Both the position numbers and the translations under genes were made by a program. The notes below the pieces were generated by a model. That model worked only from the letters and a program-made list of their open reading frames with translations. It did not search any database and had not been told where the DNA came from. Positions 34,745 to 45,645 of a stretch of DNA of 64,000 bases are shown here, in pieces. Position 1 is the first letter of the stretch. The number at the start of each line of letters is the position of its first letter. Location: assembly GCA_019137255.1 (NCBI GenBank), contig WPDH01000050.1:1-64000 (forward strand), read 5' to 3'. This DNA comes from Corinectria fuckeliana (Eukaryota > Ascomycota > Sordariomycetes > Hypocreales > Nectriaceae).

Positions 34745-35874
34745 GAAAGCTGGCACGGGTATCACGGCCAGAGATTCCATTTCCATAGGACCGGACCAGC
34801 CAAGGAGATCAATTGGATCCGAGCTGACAAGTGATAATTGTAAGGTTGAGTGAGATAAGTCGGACGACCTAAGGATGGGCACCCCCTGAGCTTGGGCACC
34901 CCCACAGCTAGCGGCCAGGTCAATAGTCGGCCCGGCCAACTGTGACCGGGGGTAACCGACCGAGTGACTTTGACCTGTGCCGGCGGCTGCGACCCGTGCT
35001 AGAGGTAGAGGCTGTAATTACTTTGTACATTACTTGGGTTGCAAGTATTAGGCACCAGGGTGCGTAGCCCGCTACGGACTTGACCTAAGTCCGATGGCGA
35101 CAAGAATGGGGGCGCTGTCGAGAATCACTAATCCTCTTCCTTAAACCCGTGCTTGTTAATTCGGCATCGTCCCACGTCCTAGTTCTTGGCAGGTCCAGAG
35201 GCCGGGGGTCCGGCTGTAAGATCAGGGTTGTGGTGATAGCTCAGTACATCACTCAGACTGTTCGCACTTGTGTACTGACTCTACCGCTGTACTTTCGTTT
35301 AAAAATCATGCTAGAATTGACTCGCTTCTTGAAAGACATGATTACCGCCTGTAGTTTCTTTGTCCCTTTGCACGCAGATGAGTTCGCGTCAAGTGATACA
35401 ATTGCTATGTATGCTAAGGTGCCTACTCCTTACAACACAACCAATGTGTGTTGCCCTCTACATTTCGACTCTGCTGCAGGCTGAAATATCTTATGAACCA
35501 ACTCGATATTCAGGGCATTGTTATATTACGCTGCGCCTCTTTCACAGCTCTGGCCAGCATCAACTACACGTTTAATCTTTTCCATTAGATAGAATAAATC
35601 AGGCCAGGTTAAAAGGTCAGGTTCTCTTAGGAAGGAAGATTGGCTTGAATACTGCAATATACTGGGAGAAGTGATTATTTTACATCATTTAACTCATACC
35701 GAGCCAGTTGACTCAAGTCTTCATTCCTTCATCTCTTCTCTGTATTTAATCTCAACCGTGTTATAGCAAATATATCCATCCGCCTACTCCTCCTCCAGAA
35801 CTAGGTACCATTCTGTCACCAGCTATAGTACTCTAGTCAAGTGCAGGCTCATGGTCGGCGACAGGCATGTCCAG
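34745..35874. other. Intergenic region
   Basis: About 1.1 kb with no gene. The first part is GC-rich with several short repeats of GGGCACCCCC type, and a small hairpin lies at 35075-35093. The rest is AT-rich and featureless. Confidence 0.45.
35075..35093. repeat. Small perfect inverted repeat
   Basis: CGGACTT, five bases, AAGTCCG. The core resembles the arms of the larger inverted repeat at 13.4 kb (AAGTCGGAC), but the two differ in sequence and layout. Confidence 0.6.
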
Positions 35875-36813
35875 TCAGTAAAGGCTAAGCATTGTAAGGA
35901 TAGTAACGCTGATAGCTGTGCCAAAACCAACGTGCTTAACAGCGCCGTTAGCAATAACTGTAGATGGGGTAGGGTGAGGCTACGAGTAACGCGCGTTAGA
36001 AATCCGTACTATTGCAGAAGGTTCCAGTGCCATTCAATACATACAGTGACGCCAAAAGTACCAAGGGAGTCCTGGCTGGTATAGGCTGCAGAGGAGTCCG
36101 AAGCAGAAGCCGAGGCCGAGGCCGACTCGGACTCGGAAGCAGACTAGCTGGTCTGAGAAGAAGTAGAGAGGGTAGTGGGCGCAGCGCTAGAGGCCCCGGT
36201 GATAGCGACTGCAGCCTCAGTGGAGGCGGGTGTCCCCCACGACTCCGCACCCGAAGCTGTAGTCTCTCCGGCAGCAGTGGTCTCTTCAGCAGCGGTTGTC
36301 TCTTCAGCAGCGGTGGTCTCAACGGCATCGGCTGTGGAAGAGGGTTCCTCAGGCGGAGCGGTGGTAGTAGCCTCGATGGGAGCCTTGGTGGATGTAGGAT
36401 CCTCAGCAGCCGTAGAGGAGGCGGTATAGCCGGAGGGGCTGGGAGTAGGCGAAAGACCACATTCCTCAGCAGCCGAGGAGACACCGTTGGAGTAGTACAT
36501 CCAGATCTCGAACGTGTTGGCACAGATCATGCAGCGATCGTAACGCTCGTTCCATTCAGAACCGACACAGTACCCATCCTCGTGGCCGAGGGTGATAAGA
36601 AGGCCTGGACGGATTTCTTGTCAGCTCTGGTGGTTTCTAGGGCTAACCAATTCTGGGCATACCGCAATCCTCATGGCACCGGTATCGGGGAGTGCCGGGC
36701 TCTTGGCGCTTCTCAAGAGCGGGCACAGTGTCGGGGTACTCTCAGCGACGCTCCGGGGAAGCGGAAGCAAAGGCAGCCGAGGCCAAAAGAGTGTGAGTAA
36801 CGAATGAACGCAT
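35875..36813 (-). pseudogene. GPI-anchored Ser/Thr-rich secreted protein gene with two in-frame stops
   Basis: Three exons can be joined in one frame: 36813-36663, 36604-36045 and 35979-35875, with introns of 58 and 65 bp, a total of 271 codons. It starts with a signal peptide (FVTHTLLASAAFASA), has a dibasic LEKR site, a six-cysteine region (RCHEDCG, GYCVG, DRCMICANTF, EECGL), a long Ser/Thr/Ala/Glu repeat region (TTAAEE units), and ends in a hydrophobic tail after NGAVKHVGF fitting a GPI signal. The frame is broken by TGA at 36744-36742, just after the signal peptide, and TAG at 36146-36144. Both can arise by one C to T change (CGA, CAG). No indels are seen. It resembles cell-wall or effector-like proteins. 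Confidence 0.72.
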
Positions 36814-37615
36814 CCTTGTTGAAGAATAAAGGCAACTGAAACCTGAGTTGATACTTCGGGTATGTTGCAGGATGTGATGATCGGCTGAGGAGTGAAAACA
36901 GGTCGAGCTTGGTGCGAGAAAGGCTGGACTTATATACCCAATTCTCAAGACTATACATGGTGTGTACTTGCAGGGCTTCTTGTGTTCATGCTAAGCCTTA
37001 GCATAATTGAAGGCGTCATTCCCTACAAGTCGCGATCCTGAATGTTTACTGCCGGGATCGGAGTGCAACTCAACTGATACCAAGTCCGGGATGTACCGTT
37101 GGAATTAGTTGCGTCAACATGGACGTCTTCATTTCATCCTCGAGCAAGGATCTAAAGCTGGTCTTAGACGGAGCACAACTCGGTCCCCCTAGATAGTGTG
37201 AGTGGATCAAGAGTGTTCAAGCTAACAAGGCTCTGTAGGGTGCCAAGTTTAATTCAGGAGACAGATGGACCATCAACGTTGCATCTACTCTTATCAGATG
37301 ATCTGATAAGTTCGCAAACGATACCAACTAGCCAACCCCGTCCGAAGGAGCAGCAGACCGATTCTGGAAGCACTAGGCTCACCACCGTTAGCATCAGCAG
37401 TTGAGCTCTTTTTCAGCCAGACTTCGACCATGTGGTCGCCATCGTCTCATCCGCGCCGAAAGCGCGCAAATAACATGCGTGGCTAACAGTGTTTGGTGAG
37501 CCAGGTTATAACTTGTTCATGTTGCTGCTTTGCGGTTGCGCCGGCCTCTTTTCTTCGTCCCTCCCTAATTCATTCGTCTTGTATTACTGCTTCATCACCC
37601 CTGAGCCTAGGCGCC
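36814..37615. other. Divergent intergenic region
   Basis: About 800 bp between a broken GPI-protein gene and the BIM1-like gene. No gene is supported. Confidence 0.45.
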
Positions 37616-38525
37616 ATGATGAAGAGCCTTTTGTTTCTTGCCTTGGCTTCTCTGGCTGTCAGTCGCCCTGATGATGATAACACTTCGAGTTCCAGTGTGA
37701 CCGATGACGAGATGGGCCCGGCCGCCTTCATGTGGCCGTCGGATCGTGTCTGGGCCGGAGACATGGACAACCAGGCTCCTTGTGGTTCTCGCGCCTCTCC
37801 TGGCAACAAAACAGAGTTTCCGCTGTGTATGTGGCACATTGTACTATACGAAGGCTTTGGGTTGGTTTGTGTTGACAACATCTTCTAGCCGGCGGTTCTG
37901 TCTCACTTGTCGCCCATGACGATTACTACAACGCAAAAATCGGCATCGCTTACTCCGACGGTTAGTAACCACCTATTCTATCAGACCTTTATTATCAATG
38001 CATTTAGTCCTGATAGCAGGAGGATGAAAAGTGTTGCTAATCAACCCGTTCGTCATAATAGACCCAACGTCCAACGAAGACTTTAGTATCTTGATCGAGG
38101 AGAAAAGCATCTCCAACCTGAACCCCGGCCACACCTGCGTCAACGTCCCCAACGCCCCGTCCAGGGTATCAGCTGGCGATAACGCGACGCTGCAAATTGT
38201 TTATCGCGCTGACTGGGACGCTCCTCACAACCAGACTTTCTATGCGTGCGCCGATATCACGTTTGTGGAAGCATCCGATTTCACATTCAACATCCCCTGC
38301 TTCAACGCCACGGAACACGGCGAGGATGACAAGGAGACCGGTGGGGCCGCCAACCCGAGCGGAACCGCTACCCACCAGGCAGCTTCTTCTGGCAGTTCCG
38401 AGAGCTCTGAAAGTTCTGACAGCTCCAGCGGCTCGAACAAGCTTGGCAGCGGTGCTATCACAGGCATCATGGTCGGCTCCATATCTGGCGTCGCTCTGAT
38501 TGCGGCTGGGGCCTTCTTTATTTAG
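37616..38525 (+). CDS. BIM1/X325-like secreted membrane-anchored protein, ends at TAG after the helix
   Basis: Three exons: 37616-37826, 37889-37960 and 38062-38525, with introns of 62 and 101 bp, giving about 248 aa to the first stop. It has a signal peptide (SLLFLALASLAVS), then a domain of the copper acquisition factor BIM1-like (X325) type: GPAAFMWPSDRVW, NQAPCGS, EFPLSGG, IAYSDDPTSNEDF, NPGHTCVNVPNAPS, FYACADITFVEASDF, IPCFNAT. A Ser-rich linker and one membrane helix (GAITGIMVGSISGVALIAAGAFFI) follow. BIM1-type proteins bind copper with an N-terminal His, but none is evident at the likely mature N-terminus. A TAG directly follows the helix, yet the same frame stays open for 42 more codons with an RRRQQKKR start, typical of a cytosolic tail. 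So this is either a truncated protein or a gene with a recent stop. Confidence 0.8.
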
Positions 38526-41175
38526 CGTCGACGCCAGCAGAAGAAGCGTACCGAGCGCATCGCTCGCATGGAAAACAGTGCTAACCATCCCGAATTTGCG
38601 ACCAACAAGAGTTCGACGTCGCAAAACTGTGTCCAACTCCAGGACATGCATTGAGAAAGGATGTTGTACGCGCAAAGGCCTGTGATACTGGTGAAAGGCT
38701 TGGGTTTACAATTCATCTCAGGTCTTCAAGGATGAATTTGAGTCACCTGTGCTAGCTAGAATATCTGTAATTTTGTCATGTATCATGCTTGATGAGAGGA
38801 TAGTCACTGGTCAAGCAGTTACAATGGAGCGTCTTTGACACTCACACGCAAGTGATTGTAGCGTATTCAGGGCCGTGTACCGAGGAGGCCTCGACAGAGG
38901 GGCGAAAGCTGTTTCATGGAGGAACTCAAGTCCCATCTTCGGACATGGTCAGTCTATGCCGAATGGAGACTAGAAACCCCGGCAACAGGATATAGGCTGT
39001 GCCGCAAAGCTACGGGAGGGGTCTGTCAGAGGAATGGATGCGGAACCTTTGGTGGGAACCGAACAACTCTACTTCGAACGCATCGGAAAGCCGAACTCGG
39101 TGACGGTGCGGTAGTTCCTGCAGCTAGGGCCCAGAAGCGAGTCTCCGCCATCCGTCAGCTGCAGTTGAGCATCAGCCAAGACTCCCTCTAGTGCTGCACC
39201 GCTGGGGAGGAGCGTCTGACCCCGATGTGGTGATGCCGTGCGTCCCGGGGATCCTCGTGTTTCCATCACGAACGCAGGGGTAAAGACACACGCGCTTGAT
39301 CTAGGCGCCGGCAAGTCAACATGAACCTAGATCGACGGAACACTTCAGGTCTTGCATCTATAACGTACTGTAGTAGCTGGCCCATCAACAACGAGACAGA
39401 GTCTTCAACCCTTTACCGGTCGCTATTAGTTATCCTTGTGTGACACCAGCGACCTGAGCTAAGAATCGATAGTCGTCTTGGCGAAAGATCACGCTCCTTC
39501 GGTCCAGGTGTGGCTTAAGGGCCTAAACTCTCCAAACTGTGTTAGTGTTTCCATCAGCTAGGTAGGCCACCCATATCAGTTGGCCGATATTAAACATGGC
39601 AGCCTACCTAGATACCGACTTTCTAATCAATCAGATCAGTCCCACTGTCACGAGGATCCTTTGAACACCCGTAGGGCTAGCGGACACCTTGAAGGCACAC
39701 CACGAGGGCTTTCTCTCAGTTGCCTCTCAGTTGCAGGGGACGAGAGGCACCGAAATGCTGTGTGAGTATGAAATGGCTGGACTTAAGAAGAGTGAAATCT
39801 CCGATGCGAGTTATTCTATAGGGTAAGCTGCCCGCCGCAGCAATGGTTACGGCAATCCTACTTTGTGGTAGAATGCCATGGGTTTAGTCAAGGGCTATCA
39901 CTGGTACTAAGGTGGTATTTGCTATAATCGAAAGTGCTCGATCCCGAAGCCAGTTCATTATTTGATCGCACTAATGCCACCATTAACATACATCTTCTTA
40001 TCGACTCTAGGACACCTCGGTCCACGTACCGTGGTTAAATTTCTGGGGTTGATACGTGCAGTCCATATCCTAAATTGGATTATCTTTGCGACCTTCCTGA
40101 AAGACCAGATACCCTCAACAGTCGGTGAAACAGGACCTGGTTAGCAGCCGCAAATAGCAGTCAATTGTTTTAAAAGGCAGGAGGAGCAAGAGCCACGTAA
40201 GTATGGTGGCCAGTATTGTAGCTAATTTTAGACATTAGCGATAAACAAGTGCATAGTTTAGAGAGAAGAAGTGTAGAGCTTATGCATTGCCACGTTGGAC
40301 CATTGCCTGTCAGGATCGACAGCGGCGTAGTAAACATCGAATACCCAGCATCTAGGCTTTTAGACACCGCAGATCATATCAACCGACTGGTGGATTGTAG
40401 TATCGAGTTCGTGCTTCGATTCGCTTCATCTCTGGTTGGCCGTTTGTGGGATTGACTCGACGCCTTCCCTCGACGTTTCAGGTGAACTGCGTATTGCCCA
40501 GTGTTGGAAGCGGCCAAGCCTTTTTGCAACATATCTTGGTCGGACGGAAGAAAATCTTCATCCGAGAAGGCTGTTTACATGCACGTATTACATCCGAGTC
40601 TATGAGGCTCGAGGCCTCTTGTTGCGACAGCCATCTTGTGTGTAGATGCACATCACACACTTCATCCTTTGCTACTCTCAAACGCCCTGTTAGCATTGCG
40701 TCTGGGAGGTTTATAAAAAGGTGGGTGTAGGTAGGTATTTATTTGTCAGCAGGGTTGATGAGGGGAAACTTGAGATTTTGCTCAGCCCCCACGTTAGGCA
40801 GACAGAAGACTCGCAAAGGTACATATCTAGTATTATCTAGGTAGAAATACCTGGGGATAGAACGAGGCTGTGCTGTCTTCTGGATGAACCAGGTGGGGTG
40901 TCCCTGTAACTAGAGAATTCTTCTGCTTGCGTCGTTACTGAGGCAAGCATCCGATCGTCGGATGTTTAGATGCCATCTGGCCTTTGTTGCATTATTCTCT
41001 TGACTCAGTCGTTCTTTGTCTCTGTTCTGTTGTCGCCATCCTTGTTTGTTTTTGGAGCGACTAGATTACTTACGAGGAGGACAGTACCTAGAGGAGCTCG
41101 GCTCACCCAACGCATCACCTCACACCACTCTCGAGAAAGAGAGATGCCCTCCATTTGAGTCGAATTCCTCCAGAG
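38526..41175. other. Gene-poor region after BIM1-like gene
   Basis: About 2.6 kb. The first 129 bp continue the frame of the BIM1-like gene beyond its TAG, to a TGA at 38652-38654. The rest has no gene I can support. Short direct repeats (CTCTCAGTTGC near 39712-39735) and a CT-rich tract near 40975-41060 before the next gene are the only patterns. Confidence 0.45.
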
Positions 41176-42435
41176 ATGAACAACAGCCGCCCCCGTAGCT
41201 GGCCGACTCCTCCCTCCCGGGGCGACACGGCCAGCGCAGCCTCGCAAGGCTCAACCAGGTCGCAGGTGCCCCTCCAGCGATACCACGACGAGGATGATGA
41301 CGACGACGATGCCCAAGACGTCCATTCCTCGGGCCGTCGTGACCCGCCGCCCGCGTATTCCCTCTCCGACCCGACCCGGAGATTCCCAGCCGCCGCCGAC
41401 TCCGACGCCTACCCGACGCTGCTCCCCACCCACGGCCCCGGCTACCCGCTGCAGCCCTTCTCCGTCTCGGCCGACTCCAGCACCACGTACTATCTCGACC
41501 GCCGCCTAGATCGAGACCCAGCCTTCCTGGAGCAGCACATCCACAGCCTCGCCGTCGAGCCGCCCCGGCCGTTTGTGCGCATGCGGGGCGTCCACTACGA
41601 GGCCAAGAAGGGCGGCGGCGGCGGCGGACACAAGCACCAGCACAAGAACGAAGTCGTCGACTTCGACGTCCAGATCGAGCTGACCCCGCTGCTGTACGAG
41701 GACATGGCCCTGCGCCGCGGCTGGCAGCGTCTCGAGGCCGTCAAGAACTTCGACAAGGTCCGCCGCGGCACCGTCTTCCCCACCCGCGCCCCGGGCTACG
41801 GCGGCACCGGGACGCCCGAGGAGGGCACCCCGAGAGTCGACCAGTGGTGCCAGCGCTACTGCCAGAGCCGCGCCGACCTCAAGGCCTTCGCCATGGAGCG
41901 CCGCATCGTCGGGTGGGACTTCTCCCTCGTCGCCGGCAAGCTCGAGAGCCTCGTCCGCGCCACCAACTACCGCGGCCACCTCGCCGTCACCTTCCCGACG
42001 CTCGACTCGCGCGTCCACATCTACAACGACTGCCGCTCCAACCGCTGGCGCCTGACGCGCTGGATCAAGCTGACCTTCTACTTCACCCTCCTCTGGATCT
42101 TCTCGTGGCCGTGGCTGGCCTTGAGGACGAAATGGTTCGAGACCGTGTACGTCGAGTGGCCCATGGGCCAGCCCGATGACGGCGGCGCCATGCGGTACGC
42201 CTGTCTAAGTGAGGAGCAATGGTACAAGCTGTGGCACCGACCTATCCAGCAAGCCATTCTCGGCCGCACACAGGCCACTCTGCAGCAGGCCGACCTCAAC
42301 GACGCCTACGATGTGCCCGGCGCCGAGGACTTTATCAGAGGGGTCCAGGCTGGGCTGGAGGTGGTCCAACGGACGATGGGGTGGGGGGCTGACACTGAGA
42401 TGGGTGCTGAGAGCGGCGGGGGACATGGAATTTAA
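41176..42435 (+). CDS. Conserved fungal protein with C-terminal membrane helix
   Basis: Single exon, 419 aa, strongly GC-rich in third codon positions compared with neighbours. The N-terminal third is disordered, with an acidic run (DEDDDDDDAQD) and Pro-rich segments, then a conserved globular region (PPRPFVRMRGVHYE, VDFDVQIELTPLL, YRGHLAVTFPTLDSRVHIYND) and a hydrophobic helix at about 299-316 (LTFYFTLLWIFSWPWLAL) followed by a C-terminal domain. It matches a conserved but uncharacterised ascomycete family, sometimes labelled by automatic annotation as ABC-transporter-like, for which I see no support. Poly-Gly and poly-His stretches sit in the middle. Intact and probably functional, function unknown. 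Confidence 0.85.
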   Translation: MNNSRPRSWPTPPSRGDTASAASQGSTRSQVPLQRYHDEDDDDDDAQDVHSSGRRDPPPAYSLSDPTRRFPAAADSDAYPTLLPTHGPGYPLQPFSVSADSSTTYYLDRRLDRDPAFLEQHIHSLAVEPPRPFVRMRGVHYEAKKGGGGGGHKHQHKNEVVDFDVQIELTPLLYEDMALRRGWQRLEAVKNFDKVRRGTVFPTRAPGYGGTGTPEEGTPRVDQWCQRYCQSRADLKAFAMERRIVGWDFSLVAGKLESLVRATNYRGHLAVTFPTLDSRVHIYNDCRSNRWRLTRWIKLTFYFTLLWIFSWPWLALRTKWFETVYVEWPMGQPDDGGAMRYACLSEEQWYKLWHRPIQQAILGRTQATLQQADLNDAYDVPGAEDFIRGVQAGLEVVQRTMGWGADTEMGAESGGGHGI

Positions 42436-43095
42436 TTTTGTTTTACATGTCGTGGATGCCAGGAGTATTAAATTGTCCATTATGAAAGGCGTTGTGTTCG
42501 GTTGCATCGTCTCCGCTTCCTCTTGGCTTTCGTTCCACGCGTATCCAGGAGCCCACAATCATATCAGCTAGGGTCAGGCCAAGCACTATCATTTTAAGCA
42601 TAAACGTCTAATTGCCAACGAGAAATGGTCCAGCTGTGCTCGCTCACTGGTAGCATACGCATACAATTGCCCTTAATCTTGCGTGCTCTTGCTCCCCTCC
42701 GCCCAGTGTCCACTCCAAAATACTTCCTTCGGTCACAATGTCCCATCACCTTCCGCCTTGAGTCGCACCTCCGCCGCCGATCCCCCCGCCAAGAGATTCG
42801 GCTGTTGGCTTGGCTGTAGAGCAATCGAGGAACTTTTTGCGGCTCGTCCAAAAGCAGGAGGTCGTTAATGCCTGTGTAGTCTCACAGCCTCCATCGCGGC
42901 CGGCGGGAACGCACAATGGGCCCCCGTATAGTTAGGCAGAGTTGTACTAAAGTGCATCGTGAGGAAATCGAGAGGCTGTGCTAGAGGACCCCCCTTGGCA
43001 ATTATAATGCGCTCGATGCCCTTGGAAATGAGGGCCATCGTCACCTCACCGGCTTTCCCTTTCACAACTGGCCACTACCGGCCAAGGAGGCAACC
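42436..43095. other. Intergenic, promoter of DPP IV
   Basis: About 660 bp. No gene is seen, and it should contain the promoter of the dipeptidyl peptidase gene. Confidence 0.5.
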
Positions 43096-45453
43096 ATGAC
43101 GCCTTTCAAGGGAGCCTTGGCAGCTCTTCTAAGCCTCCCCTCCATAGCCCTAGCAATTGACCCTCCCCGCCAGCCGTATCAGCCAGTGGGTAGCGGTGAA
43201 CGCCTGCTCGTCTTCAATGAGACCACCCCTGGCACGACTATTCGCCCTTCGACCATCAGCGTTGACTGGTCGTTCGCCGGCCAGGATGGACTGTACATCA
43301 CCACCGACTCCGCGGGCGATCTGGTGCTCAACAACATCGTCAGCGGCAGCACTGACACCTGGGTGACGGCCGACCAACTGCCCGAGGACGTGGAGGAGTA
43401 CTGGATCAGTGGCGACGCGACGCGCCTGCTGATCGCCGCCAACGCGACCAAGCAGTACCGCTACTCGTACTTTGCCGACTACTTCATTCTCCATGTCGAG
43501 TCTGGCGAGATGACGCCTCTGGTGGACGATCAAGTGGGCGACATCCAGTATGCCGAGCTCGCTCCGGTGGGAGACGCCGTGGCCTTCGTTCGCGGCAACA
43601 ACCTGTTCCTCCTCGACTACAGCACGGGGAACATCAGCCAGGTCACGAGTGACGGCGGACCGGACATGTTCCACGGCGTGCCTGACTGGGTCTACGAGGA
43701 GGAGGTTTTCGGTGCCCGCTCCACGCTGTGGTTCTCGCCCGACGCCAAATTCATCGCCTTCTTGAGCTTCAACGAGACGGGCGTGGGCACCTTCACCATT
43801 CCCTACTACATGGACGGCCAGAAGCTCGCGCCCACGTACCCCGACGAACTCGACCTGCGCTATCCCAAGGTCGGCTCCACAAACCCGACTGTCCACCTCA
43901 ACCTGCTGGCCGTCTCGTCCGGCGACTACGAGACCATCCCCGTCGATGTCTTCGAGCCTGACAATCTCATCATCGGCGAAGTTGCGTGGGTCACTGATGC
44001 GCACTCGGCGCTCATTTACCGCGCCTTCAACCGAGTTCAGGACGTGGATGCACACGTCGTAGTTGATCCGACGTCGTTAGAGTCCAAGCTCGTCCGGGAA
44101 CGCGACGGCACCGACGGCTGGCTTGAGAATACATTGACTATTGCGTATGTCGGGCCTCTCGAAGCTGCTGGAAACGCCACATACTACGTCGACCTCTCGG
44201 ACGAGGACGGCTGGAGCCACATCTATCTGTATCCAGTCAACGGCGGCAAGGCCATCCAGCTTACCTCCGGGAAGTGGGAAGTCGCCTCGATTCTGTACGT
44301 CGACAACGCTCGAAGCCTGGTCTACTACCAGGCCTCAACACGGCACTCGACCGAGCGCCACATTTACAAGGCCTCTTGGGCGACAAAGAAGGTCACTGCT
44401 CTTGTTGACGACTCTGTTCCCGCCTATTGGTCCGCATCTTTCTCCTCCGGGGGTGGCTACTACGTCCTCAGCTATCAAGGCCCTGACGTGCCGTACCAAG
44501 AGGTCTACTCCTCTAACTCGACTGCAAAGCCCCTTCGAGTCCTCGAGGATAACAAAGACTTTTACGAAGCCATAGCCGAGTACAAGCTGCCCAACATCAC
44601 CTATTTCGAGCTGAAGCATCCCGATGGCTACAGCCTCAACGTCATGCAGCAGCTGCCCGCCAACTTCGACCCGTCCAAGCGGTATCCCGTTCTCTTCACA
44701 CCCTACGGCGGCCCGAACTCCCAGTCGGTCAGTAAGAGATTCCAGACCTACGGCTGGGAGGCATACATCAGTTCCGACCCGGAACTCGAGTACATCACCT
44801 ACACGGTCGACAACCGCGGCACTGCCTTCCGCGGCCGCGAGTACCGCTCCACCGTCACGTCGCAACTGGGCAAGCTTGAACCCCTGGACCAGATCTGGGC
44901 CGCCGAGCAACTCATCTCCAAGTTCGACTACATCAACGCCGACAAGCTGGGCATGTGGGGATGGTCTTTCGGGGGATACCTCACCGCCAAGACCATCGAA
45001 GCTGACTCCGGCGTTTTCACCTTTGGTCTCATCACCGCTCCGGTGTCTGACTGGCGCTTCTACGACTCTATATATACCGAACGATACATGAAGACGCTTG
45101 ACGGAAACCTGGACGGCTATCTCGAGACTGCAGTACACAACGTCGACGGCTTCAAGAACGTCGCGGGTGGATTCAGCATATTGCACGGAACTGGCGACGA
45201 CAACGTGCATTACCAGCACACAGCGGCCCTGGTTGATCTGCTTGTAGGCGGGGGCGTGTCGCCCGAAAACATGAAGATGTTTGCCTTTACGGATAGTGAT
45301 CACGGCATCAACTACAATGGCGCGGATGTGTACATTTACAAGTACCTGACTGAGAGGCTGTATGACGAGGTCAAGAGGGTGCCCAAGAAAGTAGAGATGA
45401 GCCATCAGTGGAACAGGCGACAGATGCGAAGCCACGACACAAGTTATGACTAG
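43096..45453 (+). CDS. dpp4: Secreted dipeptidyl peptidase IV (S9B family)
   Basis: Single exon, 785 aa, the usual length of secreted fungal DPP IV. The first ~20 residues are a signal peptide (GALAALLSLPSIALA). An N-terminal beta-propeller is followed by the alpha/beta-hydrolase catalytic domain with GWSFGGY (Ser624), GTGDDNVHYQ (Asp701) and DSDHGI (His736). The propeller carries the EE motif in DWVYEEEVF that binds the substrate N-terminus. The enzyme removes X-Pro or X-Ala dipeptides from the N-terminus of peptides outside the cell and helps protein use by the fungus. Several NxS/T sites suggest glycosylation. A Ca2+-independent serine protease, intact here. The antisense strand is also open for long stretches, which is a codon-bias effect. 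Confidence 0.96.
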   Translation: MTPFKGALAALLSLPSIALAIDPPRQPYQPVGSGERLLVFNETTPGTTIRPSTISVDWSFAGQDGLYITTDSAGDLVLNNIVSGSTDTWVTADQLPEDVEEYWISGDATRLLIAANATKQYRYSYFADYFILHVESGEMTPLVDDQVGDIQYAELAPVGDAVAFVRGNNLFLLDYSTGNISQVTSDGGPDMFHGVPDWVYEEEVFGARSTLWFSPDAKFIAFLSFNETGVGTFTIPYYMDGQKLAPTYPDELDLRYPKVGSTNPTVHLNLLAVSSGDYETIPVDVFEPDNLIIGEVAWVTDAHSALIYRAFNRVQDVDAHVVVDPTSLESKLVRERDGTDGWLENTLTIAYVGPLEAAGNATYYVDLSDEDGWSHIYLYPVNGGKAIQLTSGKWEVASILYVDNARSLVYYQASTRHSTERHIYKASWATKKVTALVDDSVPAYWSASFSSGGGYYVLSYQGPDVPYQEVYSSNSTAKPLRVLEDNKDFYEAIAEYKLPNITYFELKHPDGYSLNVMQQLPANFDPSKRYPVLFTPYGGPNSQSVSKRFQTYGWEAYISSDPELEYITYTVDNRGTAFRGREYRSTVTSQLGKLEPLDQIWAAEQLISKFDYINADKLGMWGWSFGGYLTAKTIEADSGVFTFGLITAPVSDWRFYDSIYTERYMKTLDGNLDGYLETAVHNVDGFKNVAGGFSILHGTGDDNVHYQHTAALVDLLVGGGVSPENMKMFAFTDSDHGINYNGADVYIYKYLTERLYDEVKRVPKKVEMSHQWNRRQMRSHDTSYD

Positions 45454-45645
45454 ATTGTTTGTCTGAAGTGAATAAATAATACCTTGGCTGCTCAGCTTGA
45501 TCAGTGCTGGGCTAATCGTTTCCCGAACATCCATCAGTCATGATGACAGATGATATCCGTGAATGTATACTTCGGAGGTCGGGCATGACTGTGACGCTAT
45601 AGCTGCCATCTGAGCTAGATGGTGCATTGGACTCCACCATCTAAT

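Noticed and set aside
36012..36800. Long plus-strand frame rich in Arg/Gly/Ser
   Set aside because: Antisense shadow of the Ser/Thr-rich repeat gene; low-complexity composition explains its openness.
44335..45534. Long minus-strand open frame opposite DPP IV
   Set aside because: Caused by codon bias of the GC-rich DPP IV gene; no motifs.
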